Assembly (NCBI GenBank): GCA_964030475.1
Contig: CAXIPT010000003.1
Location: 5,610,962 to 5,674,961 of the forward strand
Reading direction: 5' to 3'
Source of the DNA: Tethya wilhelma
Taxonomy: Eukaryota > Porifera > Demospongiae > Tethyida > Tethyidae
Length of the DNA: 64,000 nt
This document shows, one piece after another, positions 16,439 through 26,842 of this stretch. The translations under genes were made by a program, and so were the position numbers. The notes below the pieces were generated by a model, which saw only the letters and a list, made by a program, of their open reading frames with translations, searched no databases and was not told the DNA's origin. Numbering within the stretch: the first letter of the stretch is position 1; the number at the start of each line of letters is the position of its first letter.

Positions 16439-18065
16439 ATGGTAATCATCAAAGGAATGCTGACAAAGGGTAGTGCTTGGAAAATGTCTAGAGGCGATTT
16501 TAACTTTACAAGAATCTTTTCTTCGAGATATAGCGTCGAGAAGTGTGTCTTTTCACCGAATGGGCGCCTCTTGGTAGCCTGCTTTGGAGACCATTCAGTG
16601 AGAGTGTTTGCAATCCAAGCAGAAGATGACCACGCCCCCTCCAACATCTCCATCCAGCTGAGAGGAATAATCAGAGATCACAAGTCAAACGTTTGGTGCA
16701 GTTCATTCTCAAGGGACAGTGCTCTACTCTGCACCTGCTCCTCCGACAAGACGGCAAGGATTTGGGACTCCCAGACACTGGAGTGCAGGTTCATATTCAC
16801 TGCCCACACCGATAGTGTGTGGTGCTGTGTGTTTGCACCAGAGGGAGGCATTGTTGCTACGGGATCCAGTGATTTGACTGTTAAGTTATGGAAGTGGGAG
16901 AGTGGGGAGGTAGTGTATGATCTGACGGGCTATGAGGAAGTTATTGACAGTGTTGATTTCACAATGGTGGAAACTGGGTGCCGAAATGAGGCAACAATGT
17001 TACTGTGTACTGCTAGCCGAGATGGTACGATCAAGGTTTGGAATCTTGATTTATTGAATCAACAGTGTAGGCCAGAATGTGTAGTACTTTATCAATCATC
17101 TAGAGGAGTGATTGGGGTTTGCAAATTTATCCGGCAAAGATCACAACTTCAGGAACACTCTAATTTGACCACCATCAAAGACAATGATAGTGGCATGTCT
17201 TCGCCATCTCTACCACAAGCAGTTGGAGGTGATCATGGTATGCAGTCTTGTTCTGACCTTCTAGTCATAGGAGGAGACAACAATAATATCATTGCATGGA
17301 GTGTAAACAGCCTATACAGAATGTTCAATTATCAAACAGAATGCACTGTTGAAACAAGTTCAGATGATCCAGCTAATATCAAAGATGTTGAAGGATCTCA
17401 AATTATTGCAGATAACAACTCACTACATTCCTCATCAGAATCCAGTCTGAGTCATATAGAGTCACATACAAAAGGAATGGAACAGTCTGATGCAAATGCA
17501 AGTGATCATGACTCTGATCTCGATAGTGGTGACAATGGAGGAGACCCAAAGATGCCCTCACCATCATTGGGGAGGGGAGAACAGAATGAAACACGCAATG
17601 AAGAGAATCAGCAACCACTGTCAGTGACACCACCAAGGCTCACCTTACGAGGTCACACGAACATTGTTTGGGACTGTTGTTCAATGTACATGCATGCTCC
17701 CATTGAAAATAGAGGGGTCATGTCATCTGGCAGTTCAGTTGAAGGGAAGAGAACAATGGATGTTCTCATCTCATGTTCTGGAGATAGGACAATAAGGTAT
17801 GCACTTCAAAATTAATGTAGTTTCTAGTGTAATACGTAGATAAATGATGACTAAGCAAAACATAAAATGGCTATACTTCTATTGCACTTTCATGACACAT
17901 TCCACTGACAGGTTTTGGGATCTTACTGATGGCAGGGGTATGAGTGTGTGTGCATTGCCTGGAGAAGACAAGGAATCACAGATATTGACATGTTCACTTT
18001 GTAACAGTCAGTCCCTACTAGCGGTAGGGTTGTATAATGGGACTTTACTGTTTGGATTTATGTAA
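16439..18065 (+). CDS. WD40-repeat protein
   Basis: Two exons, 16439-17796 and 17912-18065, give 1512 nt or 503 residues. The N-terminal half has clear WD40 units: FSPNGRLLVACFGDHSVRVF, then SRDSALLCTCSSDKTARIWD, then APEGGIVATGSSDLTVKLWKW, then CTASRDGTIKVWN. An acidic Ser/Asp-rich insert (about residues 320-380, with HDSDLDSGDNGGD) separates these from a last unit that crosses the intron (LISCSGDRTIRFWD). Such proteins form beta-propeller scaffolds. I cannot assign a specific ortholog. The first ATG was used; an in-frame ATG 15 codons later (MSRGDFN) is an alternative start. Head-to-head placement with KIFAP3 suggests co-expression, possibly in ciliated cells, but this is inference only. 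Confidence 0.85.
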
Positions 18066-18471
18066 TGATTGTTTTTTCAAATCATGTTTCCCCCTATGAG
18101 CAATAGTACACAATAGACCAAATTGCACTGTCATGGCACTTTCAGATTATGTTTTGGATTATGATTTAATGTTGTTTCCTGTGTACATGAGGCTAGGGAC
18201 TATCCTTACCATGATCACCAACTTCTTGGTGAATTATTAGCTACCTAAAGATTTATTTGTCCTGCGGTACTAGGGAATGATCCCATCTCACCACAACATA
18301 TTTTGCTCATCATTGGTCACAAGCCAGGGAAGAGACCAGGGAAAAACTCCTTTCTACTCGGAATTTCTATAAAAGCCCTAGCTGGAGCTGGTATTGGCAA
18401 GGATCTCAAGCCAGGCATGCAATTTTTTTTCTTTTTCTTGAAGAGGAGCTGTAAAGTCACATTGTCTCAGT
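18066..18471. other. Intergenic, no gene seen
   Basis: About 400 bases separate the WD40 gene from the Death-like-domain gene. No exon, repeat or RNA gene is recognisable. The 5' UTR and promoter of the downstream gene are expected here. Confidence 0.5.
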
Positions 18472-20983
18472 ATGAGCAGCCTAGAACATACACTTCAGCA
18501 AGGAGGTAAGCTGTATCTATCTACACCAGCCAGTGTGACTGTAATTTATTCCACTCCTTAATAATTATGTTGAACTTCTTTACTAAATTCCTTTATAGAA
18601 GGTATTGACAACTTGAGTGAAGTTCTGACAATTCTTAAACCACTGGAATCAAAGTGGTACCAGCTTGGTGTTCATCTCAACATCAAAAAAAGCAAATTGG
18701 ACAGCATTGATACTGATCACAAAACAGTAGACCTTTGTCTCTTGGAGACGATTGATTACTGGCAAAAAAATGAGCAGAAACCTTCTTGGGAGAAGCTCGC
18801 AAATGCAATAGAGAAAGTTGATGGCTATATGGAAGTTGTGAGATCGATTCGTGGACGGCTCACAGTAGCAGTCAGCACTGACACTGACACTGACACTGAC
18901 ACTGACAAGGACCCTGAATCAGGCTATTGGAGCTCGGCATCTGAACAGGATGTGTTTGCCACTTCTTCTCTTTCTCCAGGATGTGGATGTGGCAAATGTG
19001 ATATTCACAAGATGTGCACAAAAGGGTGTCCTCATCCAGACTATACCAATCGCCTCCCAATACTCACCAAGTACACTGGAGGAGAAACTGCATCTGAATC
19101 AGTTCCCAAAAGAATCACTACTTCAGCTACTAGTTCCCAAAATTCTGTAGATAGTTTTGAGCAAGAAACGTTTGACATATGTGAACATTTTGGAAGTCTT
19201 GTTACTGACATCTGTGAAAGCCTTGAAAAGCTTGGTGCAGACAAAGATAAAGTAGCACTCTACTTACTCACCAGTTTTCGTAGTCTTGAAACAAAAAGAA
19301 AAGAAACTTGTGAAGCTGAAAATATGACCAAGCTTTTCACAATTGTTACAGAACAAGCATGCTCTTGGTTCAATTTCGATATCATCAAGAGATTGGTGAA
19401 AAAGTTTGGAGGTCCCGATGATCACAAGAATCTAACCAAATATGAGGAGCATTTTGAAACATTTGCAAAGCACCGGCTTCCACAAGGATTGACACATGTT
19501 GAGCTCGGCTCCAAGGCTGGAATGACTGGGTGCAAAAGACTAGTCATCAAAGTTGACCGTGAGTGGGAGTCAATATCCATTGGAGAGCTGGAACGCCTCT
19601 GTAGACAGTTTGCTAGAACTTTGGGAACTGATCGAAAGAACCTCTACTTGGCTGATGTCAATGAAGGTTGTATCATGCTCACTTTCATGGTACCCAATGA
19701 AATTGCTACCCCTCTGTCCCGAACAATGCTGACAAGTGACCAAAAGGAAATGCTTGCTATGGAGAGAGTAGTTCGAGTTACTTGTGGTAGGTTGAAGTGG
19801 TACAGGTCTTCATTTGTTCGGGATTCTTCTGACAGTGAGGAAGATAATGAAAAGAAACAACCCAAAGCTGTAAGCGCTACATTATGATAGTGATCAGATG
19901 GTTGATTATTACTCAATAATAATTATTATTATAGAAATACCCACAAATGTCAAGACCAACAATAACTACTGGTAGCCTTACAAGTGAGTTGTTACAATCA
20001 TTGTAATCATTCTTGTGCTGCAATTATAACCGTACAAATCTCCATCTATCTATACATAGTCTTTATGTTTGCTACTTTAATTTTCAGGGAAAATATTTGC
20101 CATCTCTTCATTGCTGTTTGTTTCTTTGATGGCAGCTATATACTTTCAGTTTGCAACTAGCGTGCAATTTTACCATGGTAATGTCACATCTAAAACCACG
20201 AGTACAACACTGAAAATTACAGACCAGCTGATTGCACCTATTCAACTGGTTGCACTGGGTACCACTAGCAATGCAAGTATTCAGCCAGGTGCCACTTTTG
20301 CAACCAGCGTACATCAAGGTTCCACTACTGATAACAAAATATGTAACAGATCATGCAGTTCACAGCCACCAACATGGCTGGTTAAACCTAGGATTGCAGA
20401 TTCTACTTACCGATGCTCATTATCTAGGATTGCAGATTCTCTGAGTTCACTGCAGTTTATAGAAAATAACGAATCTCTAGTAAATCCAGCAATAAACCCC
20501 AATAGAACTGGCAGAGCTGGCAACACTCCAATAGTGACTGATACTTTTTTTTACAATTTCAGCATTTTACTTCGTGGACTTGATGCTAATCGCCTTAGAA
20601 CCAGCATTACACTTTGTGGACTTTTTGCTAACCCCAATAGAACTGGTGGAGATGGCAGCATTCTAATACACAATTTCAGCATTTTACTTCGTGGACTTGA
20701 TGCTAATCCCCTTAGAATTCACATTATATGTTGTGGACTTTTTGCTAACCCCAATAGAACTGGTGGAGATGGCAATATTCTAATACCGACTCACAATTTT
20801 AGTTGCATTTTACTTCATACTACATGTCGAAAGTGGTACATAGATACAGTAAAATTAAAAAGACTAACTCCACTCCAAGAAACCTCCCCAAGGAATTATG
20901 TCAATGTTGAGCTACTTATTTATAGTGGCAACCACAATGTTACTTCTACAACAGTTGATCATGAACTACTGCATTCCAATTAA
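18472..20983 (+). CDS. Death-like-domain transmembrane protein with N-glycosylation-rich repeat tail
   Basis: Four exons (18472-18505, 18599-19869, 19935-19983, 20088-20983) sum to 2250 nt, or 749 residues. The N-terminus is a helical Death-fold domain (about residues 14-95, with LGVHLNIKKSKLDSID and WEKLANAIEKV). A (TD)n linker follows. Next is a conserved-looking helical region (about 215-425) with WFNFDIIKRLVKKFGG and LTKYEEHFETFAKHRLP, which I recognise only as a type of domain common in sponge predicted proteins. A hydrophobic segment (about 454-474, FAISSLLFVSLMAAIYF) would span the membrane. The remaining 270 residues carry many N-x-S/T sequons (NVT, NAS, NRS, NES, NRT, NFS) and 39-41-residue repeats. 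There is no signal peptide, so type II topology with the Death domain in the cytosol is likely. If the donor at 19870 is not used, translation stops at 19887 and gives a 440-residue soluble form. Confidence 0.75.
20553..20870 (+). repeat. Tandem coding repeat in ectodomain of the Death-like-domain protein
   Basis: A coding unit beginning ACAATTTCAGCATTTTACTTC recurs at 20553 and 20670 (117-bp period, 39 residues), and degenerately at 20793. Each unit encodes NFSILLRGLDAN followed by CGLFANPNRTGGDG. A partial NPNRTGRAGN precedes the first full unit. Confidence 0.85.
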
Positions 20984-21728
20984 TATCTTATTCTATTTGT
21001 TTGCATAATTATTATGATTACTATTTTTTTTGCTGTTTTTTAAAAATCATTATTATACTTTTGTTGTTTTTAAGTTTTAAATTAATTTTGGCTAAAAAAA
21101 TAAGTTGTTTTGTTAGTGATCTTAATTATTTAGAGCATGGATCTGCACTTTATGAGTGCAGGCTGGCAGGTTGGTATTGGTCGTCAGTTGACAGGCTCTT
21201 GATCAAGTTGAGCCTCTACTGTCTGTGATCTGGCTAGACTCACACTCGGAGCTAGACTGATTGTTTAGAGTTTCTTGTGAGTTCAGACATGAATATCTTT
21301 GCTTTGGTTCAAATTATAATTATTCTGAGTGTTCTTCTTTGGTACTAATTTCATAATTTGTAAAGTGTGACGATTTTTGTCCTTTGCCTACTGCTTGGCT
21401 TTGTCAATCTGACAGTGTTACAGTTTGGGAACATAAATTTTGTCACACTGTTAATACTATAATTATGCCCTCATCAATATGTAGAATGTGAGTTGGGCAC
21501 GAAATATTTATCTGAGACTAGAAACTATATTTATACCTCTGAGAGAACTTAACCAGTGGAATGTGATTGTTAGTGTTATCTGACATGGTCAATTTAGACT
21601 CCAAGACAAACACTGAAAGATAACACCAGTAATGTGTGTCAACAATTTACTGAATATAGTCACCTTATAAGGATAGTACACAAAATTATAATTCTTTTTA
21701 CGTAGAATCGTGAAAACAAGTGGTGAAA
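20984..21728. other. Intergenic, AT-rich, no gene seen
   Basis: About 745 bases of AT-rich sequence lie between the Death-like-domain gene and TRIM45. No coding or structured element was recognised. Confidence 0.5.
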
Positions 21729-23366
21729 ATGGCCACTGCTTCTCATCCTGTGAAGGAAGACACTACCCAGTACCCTACAAGTCCTAGTAAGAACCTCCAG
21801 TGTACACTCTGTTTACAGAAGTACCAAGATGCTCGTATCCTACCCTGTCTGCACACCTTCTGTGCTGAATGTCTTCAAACAAACTGTGTCCAACAGAATC
21901 AACACTCAAGTGTAGTCTACTGCCCGATATGTCTAGACGAAACAGAGCTATCACCAAAGGGGATACTAGGCCTCCCAAAGAACACCTACGTCCAACATCT
22001 TCAGGATCTACAGAGGCCTTCCTCACCAGAGCCAAAATGTGACCTTTGTACCGACAATGAAACGGCTGTGAGTCACTGTGAGATGTGTGGTTGTTTCTTG
22101 TGTGAGTTTTGTGTGGAGGCCCACCAGAGACAGAGAAAGACCTCCCAGCACATGCTCACCTCTGTTGAGGACCGACAGCAGCAAAATGATGATCACTACT
22201 TGCTGGGTTTCGAGTCGGCCTCTCAAGCTCCCCAGGTTACTGAGCATTGTCCTGCCCATCCTCAAAATGAGCTCAAATTATTCTGCGATACTTGCAGTGT
22301 CCCGGTATGCAAGGAGTGTAGCTCGGGGGAACACTTTGATCATGCCTTCCTACCTTTGGACGATGTTGACATGCAGTACATGGAAATTCTTGAGAATGTG
22401 CTCACTCAAGCAAAGTGTCTTGTGGCTACTCTGAACGAGTCGATGAAGAACATTGAGTTCACGATGAGCAGTGTGCGTGAGCAATCAAGAGTGGTAGCAA
22501 AAGAAATCTGTGACTCCATTGATTTACAGATGAGAAGCTTACAAGAGCACAAACGCTACCTCCTCACTCAACTTGATGCTGTCAAACAGCACAAGGAGAA
22601 TACACTCGAGCTACAACTGGAAGGCTTGAAGAAAGTGATGGAGTCTCTTACAGTGAACTGCACCATTGCTGGCAACGCCATCAGACAGGGGAACCCACGA
22701 GTGGCCTTTTCATCGAAATCACCTGTTGCATCTCAACTGGAAGAGACCACCAGTGCCAACCACGACTTTACTCCAAACGAAGACGACTACATCAAGTTCT
22801 ACCGAGATGCTCCTGCCGGGAAGAGAAATGGACTGGAGGTGTTTGGTGTGCTGGATACCAAGGGACCATCCGCTGCTCACTCTGTCGTGGAGGGAGAGGG
22901 ATTGTTTGAGGCAAGACAGGGAAAGCCCGCTAATTTCAAGGTCACCGTGAATGATCGGTATGGCCAGCGACGGGCAAGCAGTGGTGACAATGTTGAGGCA
23001 AAGCTGGCCAGTAGAAGTGGTGCCATCGTTGAGACGGTAGTGAGGGACTGCAAAGATGCCTCGTATTTGGTGTCATACGTTCCCGAAGGTATTGGTGAGT
23101 ACCGTCTGTCAGTACTGATCGACGGCAAGCATGTTCGTGCAAGCCCGTTTGTAGTGAATGTCCTGCCCAAGGGCAACAAGCACCGAGGGATCTTCCACTG
23201 CTGTACCTTCTGTTCCAGCGATGGAAAGAAACATGTGAGGTGTGGGTGTGGTGGAACTATGCCCGGAGGCTACAGTGGGTGTGGTCACGGCCATCCCACT
23301 CACCCAGGATGCTGGCACTGGTCCTGCTGTGGAGCTACTGAAGAAACATCGGATTGTCTCTTATAA
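21729..23366 (+). CDS. TRIM45: TRIM45-like RING/B-box/filamin protein
   Basis: A single exon encodes 545 residues from ATG at 21729 (an upstream in-frame GTG was not used). Domains in order: a C3HC4 RING (about 25-70, CTLC ... CLHTFCAEC ... CPIC), B-box 1 (about 100-145, CDLCTDNETAVSHCEMC), B-box 2 (about 170-212, CPAHPQNELKLFCDTC), a coiled coil (about 220-310), a filamin-type Ig repeat (about 380-475, with KPANFKVTVNDRYG and YRLSVLIDGKHV), and a Cys/His/Gly-rich tail (CGGTMPGGYSGCGHGHPTHPG). That tail is what I associate with TRIM45. The role is presumably as a cytosolic E3 ubiquitin ligase; human TRIM45 dampens MAPK and NF-kB signalling. The lack of introns is unusual for a full-length TRIM45 and could reflect intron loss or retroposition. 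Confidence 0.9.
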   Translation: MATASHPVKEDTTQYPTSPSKNLQCTLCLQKYQDARILPCLHTFCAECLQTNCVQQNQHSSVVYCPICLDETELSPKGILGLPKNTYVQHLQDLQRPSSPEPKCDLCTDNETAVSHCEMCGCFLCEFCVEAHQRQRKTSQHMLTSVEDRQQQNDDHYLLGFESASQAPQVTEHCPAHPQNELKLFCDTCSVPVCKECSSGEHFDHAFLPLDDVDMQYMEILENVLTQAKCLVATLNESMKNIEFTMSSVREQSRVVAKEICDSIDLQMRSLQEHKRYLLTQLDAVKQHKENTLELQLEGLKKVMESLTVNCTIAGNAIRQGNPRVAFSSKSPVASQLEETTSANHDFTPNEDDYIKFYRDAPAGKRNGLEVFGVLDTKGPSAAHSVVEGEGLFEARQGKPANFKVTVNDRYGQRRASSGDNVEAKLASRSGAIVETVVRDCKDASYLVSYVPEGIGEYRLSVLIDGKHVRASPFVVNVLPKGNKHRGIFHCCTFCSSDGKKHVRCGCGGTMPGGYSGCGHGHPTHPGCWHWSCCGATEETSDCLL

Positions 23367-23795
23367 ATTTTCTACGTTTTTTAGTAATCAAATTCTTTTT
23401 GTGTGCAATTTTCACTGGCATACCATTACCTCATTTACATTATACATATTTACAAGTTTCTTGTTGATTAACCTAGCGAAATAACACCATAAATGGGTAT
23501 GTAAAAGCTGCATGATGACATCTTGCTGATGTATTTGTCCTTTGACCTTCTTGCACTGCTCCGACTATAGAAATCTAACTTTAGAAGCATGATACCATAT
23601 ATGGTAATAGTCGTACTATGAAATGATGTAATTCCTTATTCTATTTCTAGCATCATTACCATATAAGGTAAAAAGTTACCCACCACTTCGCGGGGTATTC
23701 AAATGTATAAAAGGGTGATAACACTGGCCTACTGCAAACAAATCAGCAATTTGACAGCAAATGCAAAACAACCAGTCACACTCATTGAAAGAAAA

Positions 23796-24055
23796 ATGTC
23801 TACACTAAGCAATGGAGGTGGAGAAAGAGCAGGAACTCCAGTAAAAGACCAACTCTTCATTCAATTCAGCAAGGCCACTGATTTCCTTGAGATCTTGGAG
23901 AGCTTCCAGGCCCTCTGTGAGGAGATTGGTGTCGATCCTACTCAATCTGATGAATTGTACTCAACATTACGAAAGGAAATAACCCACTGGAAGGCACTCA
24001 ATATATGGAAACTTTTAGATCCAAAGATTTCTCAGCCAGAGTATGAAGGACAGAA
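23796..24055 (+). CDS. MICAL: MICAL-family N-terminal fragment (truncated)
   Basis: The frame from ATG at 23796 gives about 86 residues before the isolated N at 24056. The core (LFIQFSKATDFLEILESFQALCEEIGV, then WKALNIWKLLD) aligns by eye with the short helical segment that precedes the FAD domain in MICAL proteins (FxxAT...KAFQELC..., YWKAKALWxKLD). MICALs are flavin monooxygenases that oxidise actin methionines and disassemble F-actin. The expected next motif, the GxGxxG FAD-binding fingerprint, is absent, because the frame ends at the N and unrelated AT-rich sequence follows. It is either a real gene cut by an assembly join or a decayed duplicate. The next motifs do not appear anywhere downstream in this window. 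Confidence 0.6.
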
Positions 24056-24056
24056 N

Positions 24057-24529
24057 TTCAGATGATACTAATAGAAAAACAAAGTTAAACCTTCAAACTT
24101 GCTCAGAAGGTCTCTTAATTATTTAATTTTATTATTAATTTACTCTTGATCACAGTGGATGCAGTATAAACCTTTTTCAGCCTCTGTTCAACCAAGTTGC
24201 TACTAGTCTAAGTTTCTGATAAGCAGCTCATCTTGGCCATCAGAGGTGATCTGCTCTTATCCTGACTTAGTTAAAATTAGGCTGGTTGAAAGCAGACAAG
24301 ATTTCTAATCATACACACCTTGAACTGGTAGCTACATGCAGGGATCAAAGTTCAAACATACAGTAACCATGACCAGAACCATGACCATGAGCGGGCAGTT
24401 TGAGAATAATAATGAGTATGCAGTTTGAGAATGACAATGAGTGTTTTGAGAATGACCATGAGATGGAGAGCAGAGAATGAGGCTTCCTGTACTGTGACGA
24501 CTTTCTCTTTTACTCTGTTTCTGCAAGCA

Positions 24530-24588
<59 letters not shown>

Positions 24589-24715
24589 CGTGCGTGTGAG
24601 ATACAACAGTGAGAGCTAGTCTTAGAAAAAGGCCACATTTCTAAACACCATGACAGGATTAATATACAAAACTTCTGTGACAATTTCATTCTACCTTTAT
24701 GACAGCCTTACCCCA

Positions 24716-24753
<38 letters not shown>

Positions 24754-25991
24754 TTCCTTTCTTGGGGCGTGGCCTCATCACCACTCAGGATTGAAGAATC
24801 TCAAACCCTGCATGGACAGATGAAGGGATGAAGAAAGAAAACAAAGACAATAGTATGTAAGATTTTAAAGTACACTGACATAATATACATGATCAATTTT
24901 AAGGGGCTCACATTTTACGACAGTCCTTTTTGCTTTGTGTGTGGATGTTACAATAATAGTTGTGTAGTTGGTTACCTTGGACCAAAACAGGTGAAAAACA
25001 GGCAGTGATTATCACATTAATTTTACTGTTCGGCTGTCCTGCCCCTGTAAAATTGATTGATATGATACAAGCTCATATAATTATTATAATAACCATGATG
25101 TAATTTACAATTGCTGCAGTGCATCAAATTGACTAGGTATCTTAGTTTAGTAAAGCTGGAACTAGCACCACTGCAATCAGCTCAAAGAGATCTTTCAAAT
25201 GATAGATATAGGTTTGATTTTGACCAAAAATCGTTAAAAGGTGTGGACTAATATAGTCAGGGGATTTTATCAAAATTGGCCATTGTTGCTTTTGACACAA
25301 TTAAAACCTAGATATCATTTGAAACTGCTCTTCATGCTGATTACAATGGAGCAAATTCCAGCTCAATACAACCTTTCTAGACTGAGAAATGGATGGAAAA
25401 GTGACAGACAGATAAGAAAATGAAAGATCAGAGACATGTACATGAATCACACACAACCTACTATATGTTCTTCCTGTGAAGCTCCACCATGGCCTCCAGA
25501 GTATTGCAGTGACCCCTTTGCTGTCCCTCAACATGCTGTACATGAACGTCTGGAGAGCCTAGTGAGTGTGTGCATGGTTGAGTGTGTGTTATTTATGCGT
25601 GTGATTACCTGTATAATAACTAGGCAAACAGAGGCTGCTCTAATTATTCTGGGATACAGAATGAGCTAATAAATATGTTTACACAGAATATTGTTTCCTA
25701 TGAATTATATCAACATTAGTTAACTACCTTTCACTGACGTCATATTCATAACAATTGTTGTAGGGCCTACGTGATTAATTTTGCACACGTCACTCAAAAT
25801 ATGGTGCTATACTCGTGGTGAAACGGTGAATAGGAACATATGAATAATATATCATTTTTCTAACTGATTTCAACCAGCAGTTTTTGGATAGTGGAGGTGA
25901 AGAAACAATCTCTGCTGACTAAAAAACCAATTAAAGGAAAAGTTGTGTGCAAATTGGGACCTTAAGAGACTATATCAAGGAAGCCAACAAA
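24057..25991. other. Intergenic, microsatellite-bearing, no supported gene
   Basis: This stretch holds a (TG)n tract (24531-24598), a (CT)n tract (24718-24750) and otherwise AT-rich sequence. Open frames across the TG tract are artefacts of the repeat. I see no continuation of the MICAL fragment. Confidence 0.5.
24531..24598. repeat. (TG)n microsatellite ending in (TGCG)n
   Basis: A TG run of about 55 bases ends in a short GTGCGTGCG tail. It is followed about 120 bases later by a CT run (24718-24750). Confidence 0.95.
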
Positions 25992-26842
25992 ATGGCTGAC
26001 AGGGGTAAGATTCTATAAACCTATAACTAACAGCTTCTGTACCTGATGAAGACAAACAAATAGAGAGGTGTAGACTCATGATATATAGCTGTTGCTTAGG
26101 AAAATATGACGAACAGGGAGCTATGTATACATTCTGAGGGAGGTTGCATGCCGATATAACAATTATATTCATGATTTTGACATGCAAATGAATCTGGGAT
26201 GGATCATTTGAGCAACTATGAATATATGTATACATTTTGGGGCAAAGTGGGGAGACATGTGCTTTTTGAGTCTGATATGGAGCAGTATGATGAGTAGTAT
26301 ACTAATTAAGTTGATACCTAAAATAACAATAAAATAATTATTATTACTATGTTTGTCAACTCTAAAACAATAATTATTAGTTGTAATGTGAGTACTCTCT
26401 CTATACACACACAAAACAAACAGAGCCACGCATTGTCATTTTTCTTGAGTTAGTAAATCGTTACCTACAAGATTTCACTGACCAACTTTATGAGAGGCTT
26501 GGAATGGATCATTGGTGTGAAATGCTTTGTGAAGCCATTCTCCAGTGCCTTGGAATGCACCCACACCCAGCATTGCCACATCAAGAACAGGAACCAGACC
26601 ATCTTGGGTTGGGCCACTTTCCAGCCCATGAAGCTCACCAACCCCCTTTCCTTGTACCTGTGGCAATCTTTCAGGGTTTTCAACAGCCTCGAGGTTTTGC
26701 TCAAGTTCATGGCAGGGTACCACGGTACCACATGCAGCTGCCACATCCAATTTTTGCCCCACTCAATCAAGCTGGTGGCCAACAACTCGCTTTCCCTCAA
26801 CAGGAAGAAAACTTTGACCCAAATATGTCTGTGATGGTGTGA
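25992..26842 (+). CDS. Small unknown spliced protein (143 aa)
   Basis: I do not recognise this family. Exon 1 (25992-26004) encodes MADR plus one base and ends in a good GTAAGA donor. Exon 2 (26424-26842) follows an ACAG acceptor. Together they give 432 nt, or 143 residues, in frame. The first third is helical and hydrophobic-patterned (VIFLELVNRYLQDFTDQLYE, then WCEMLCEAILQCLG). The rest is rich in Pro, His and Gln (HPHPALPHQEQEPDH, PFLVPVAIFQGFQQP), resembling a disordered tail. There is no signal peptide or transmembrane helix. Three frames are open across exon 2. I chose this one because it joins a clean ATG exon and starts with an ordered helical segment. A fold-type assignment would need structure prediction. 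Confidence 0.55.

Noticed and set aside
26475..26762. Minus-strand and second plus-strand open frames over the small unknown gene
   Set aside because: Both overlap exon 2 at 26424-26842. Only the chosen frame connects to an ATG exon with correct splice phase.
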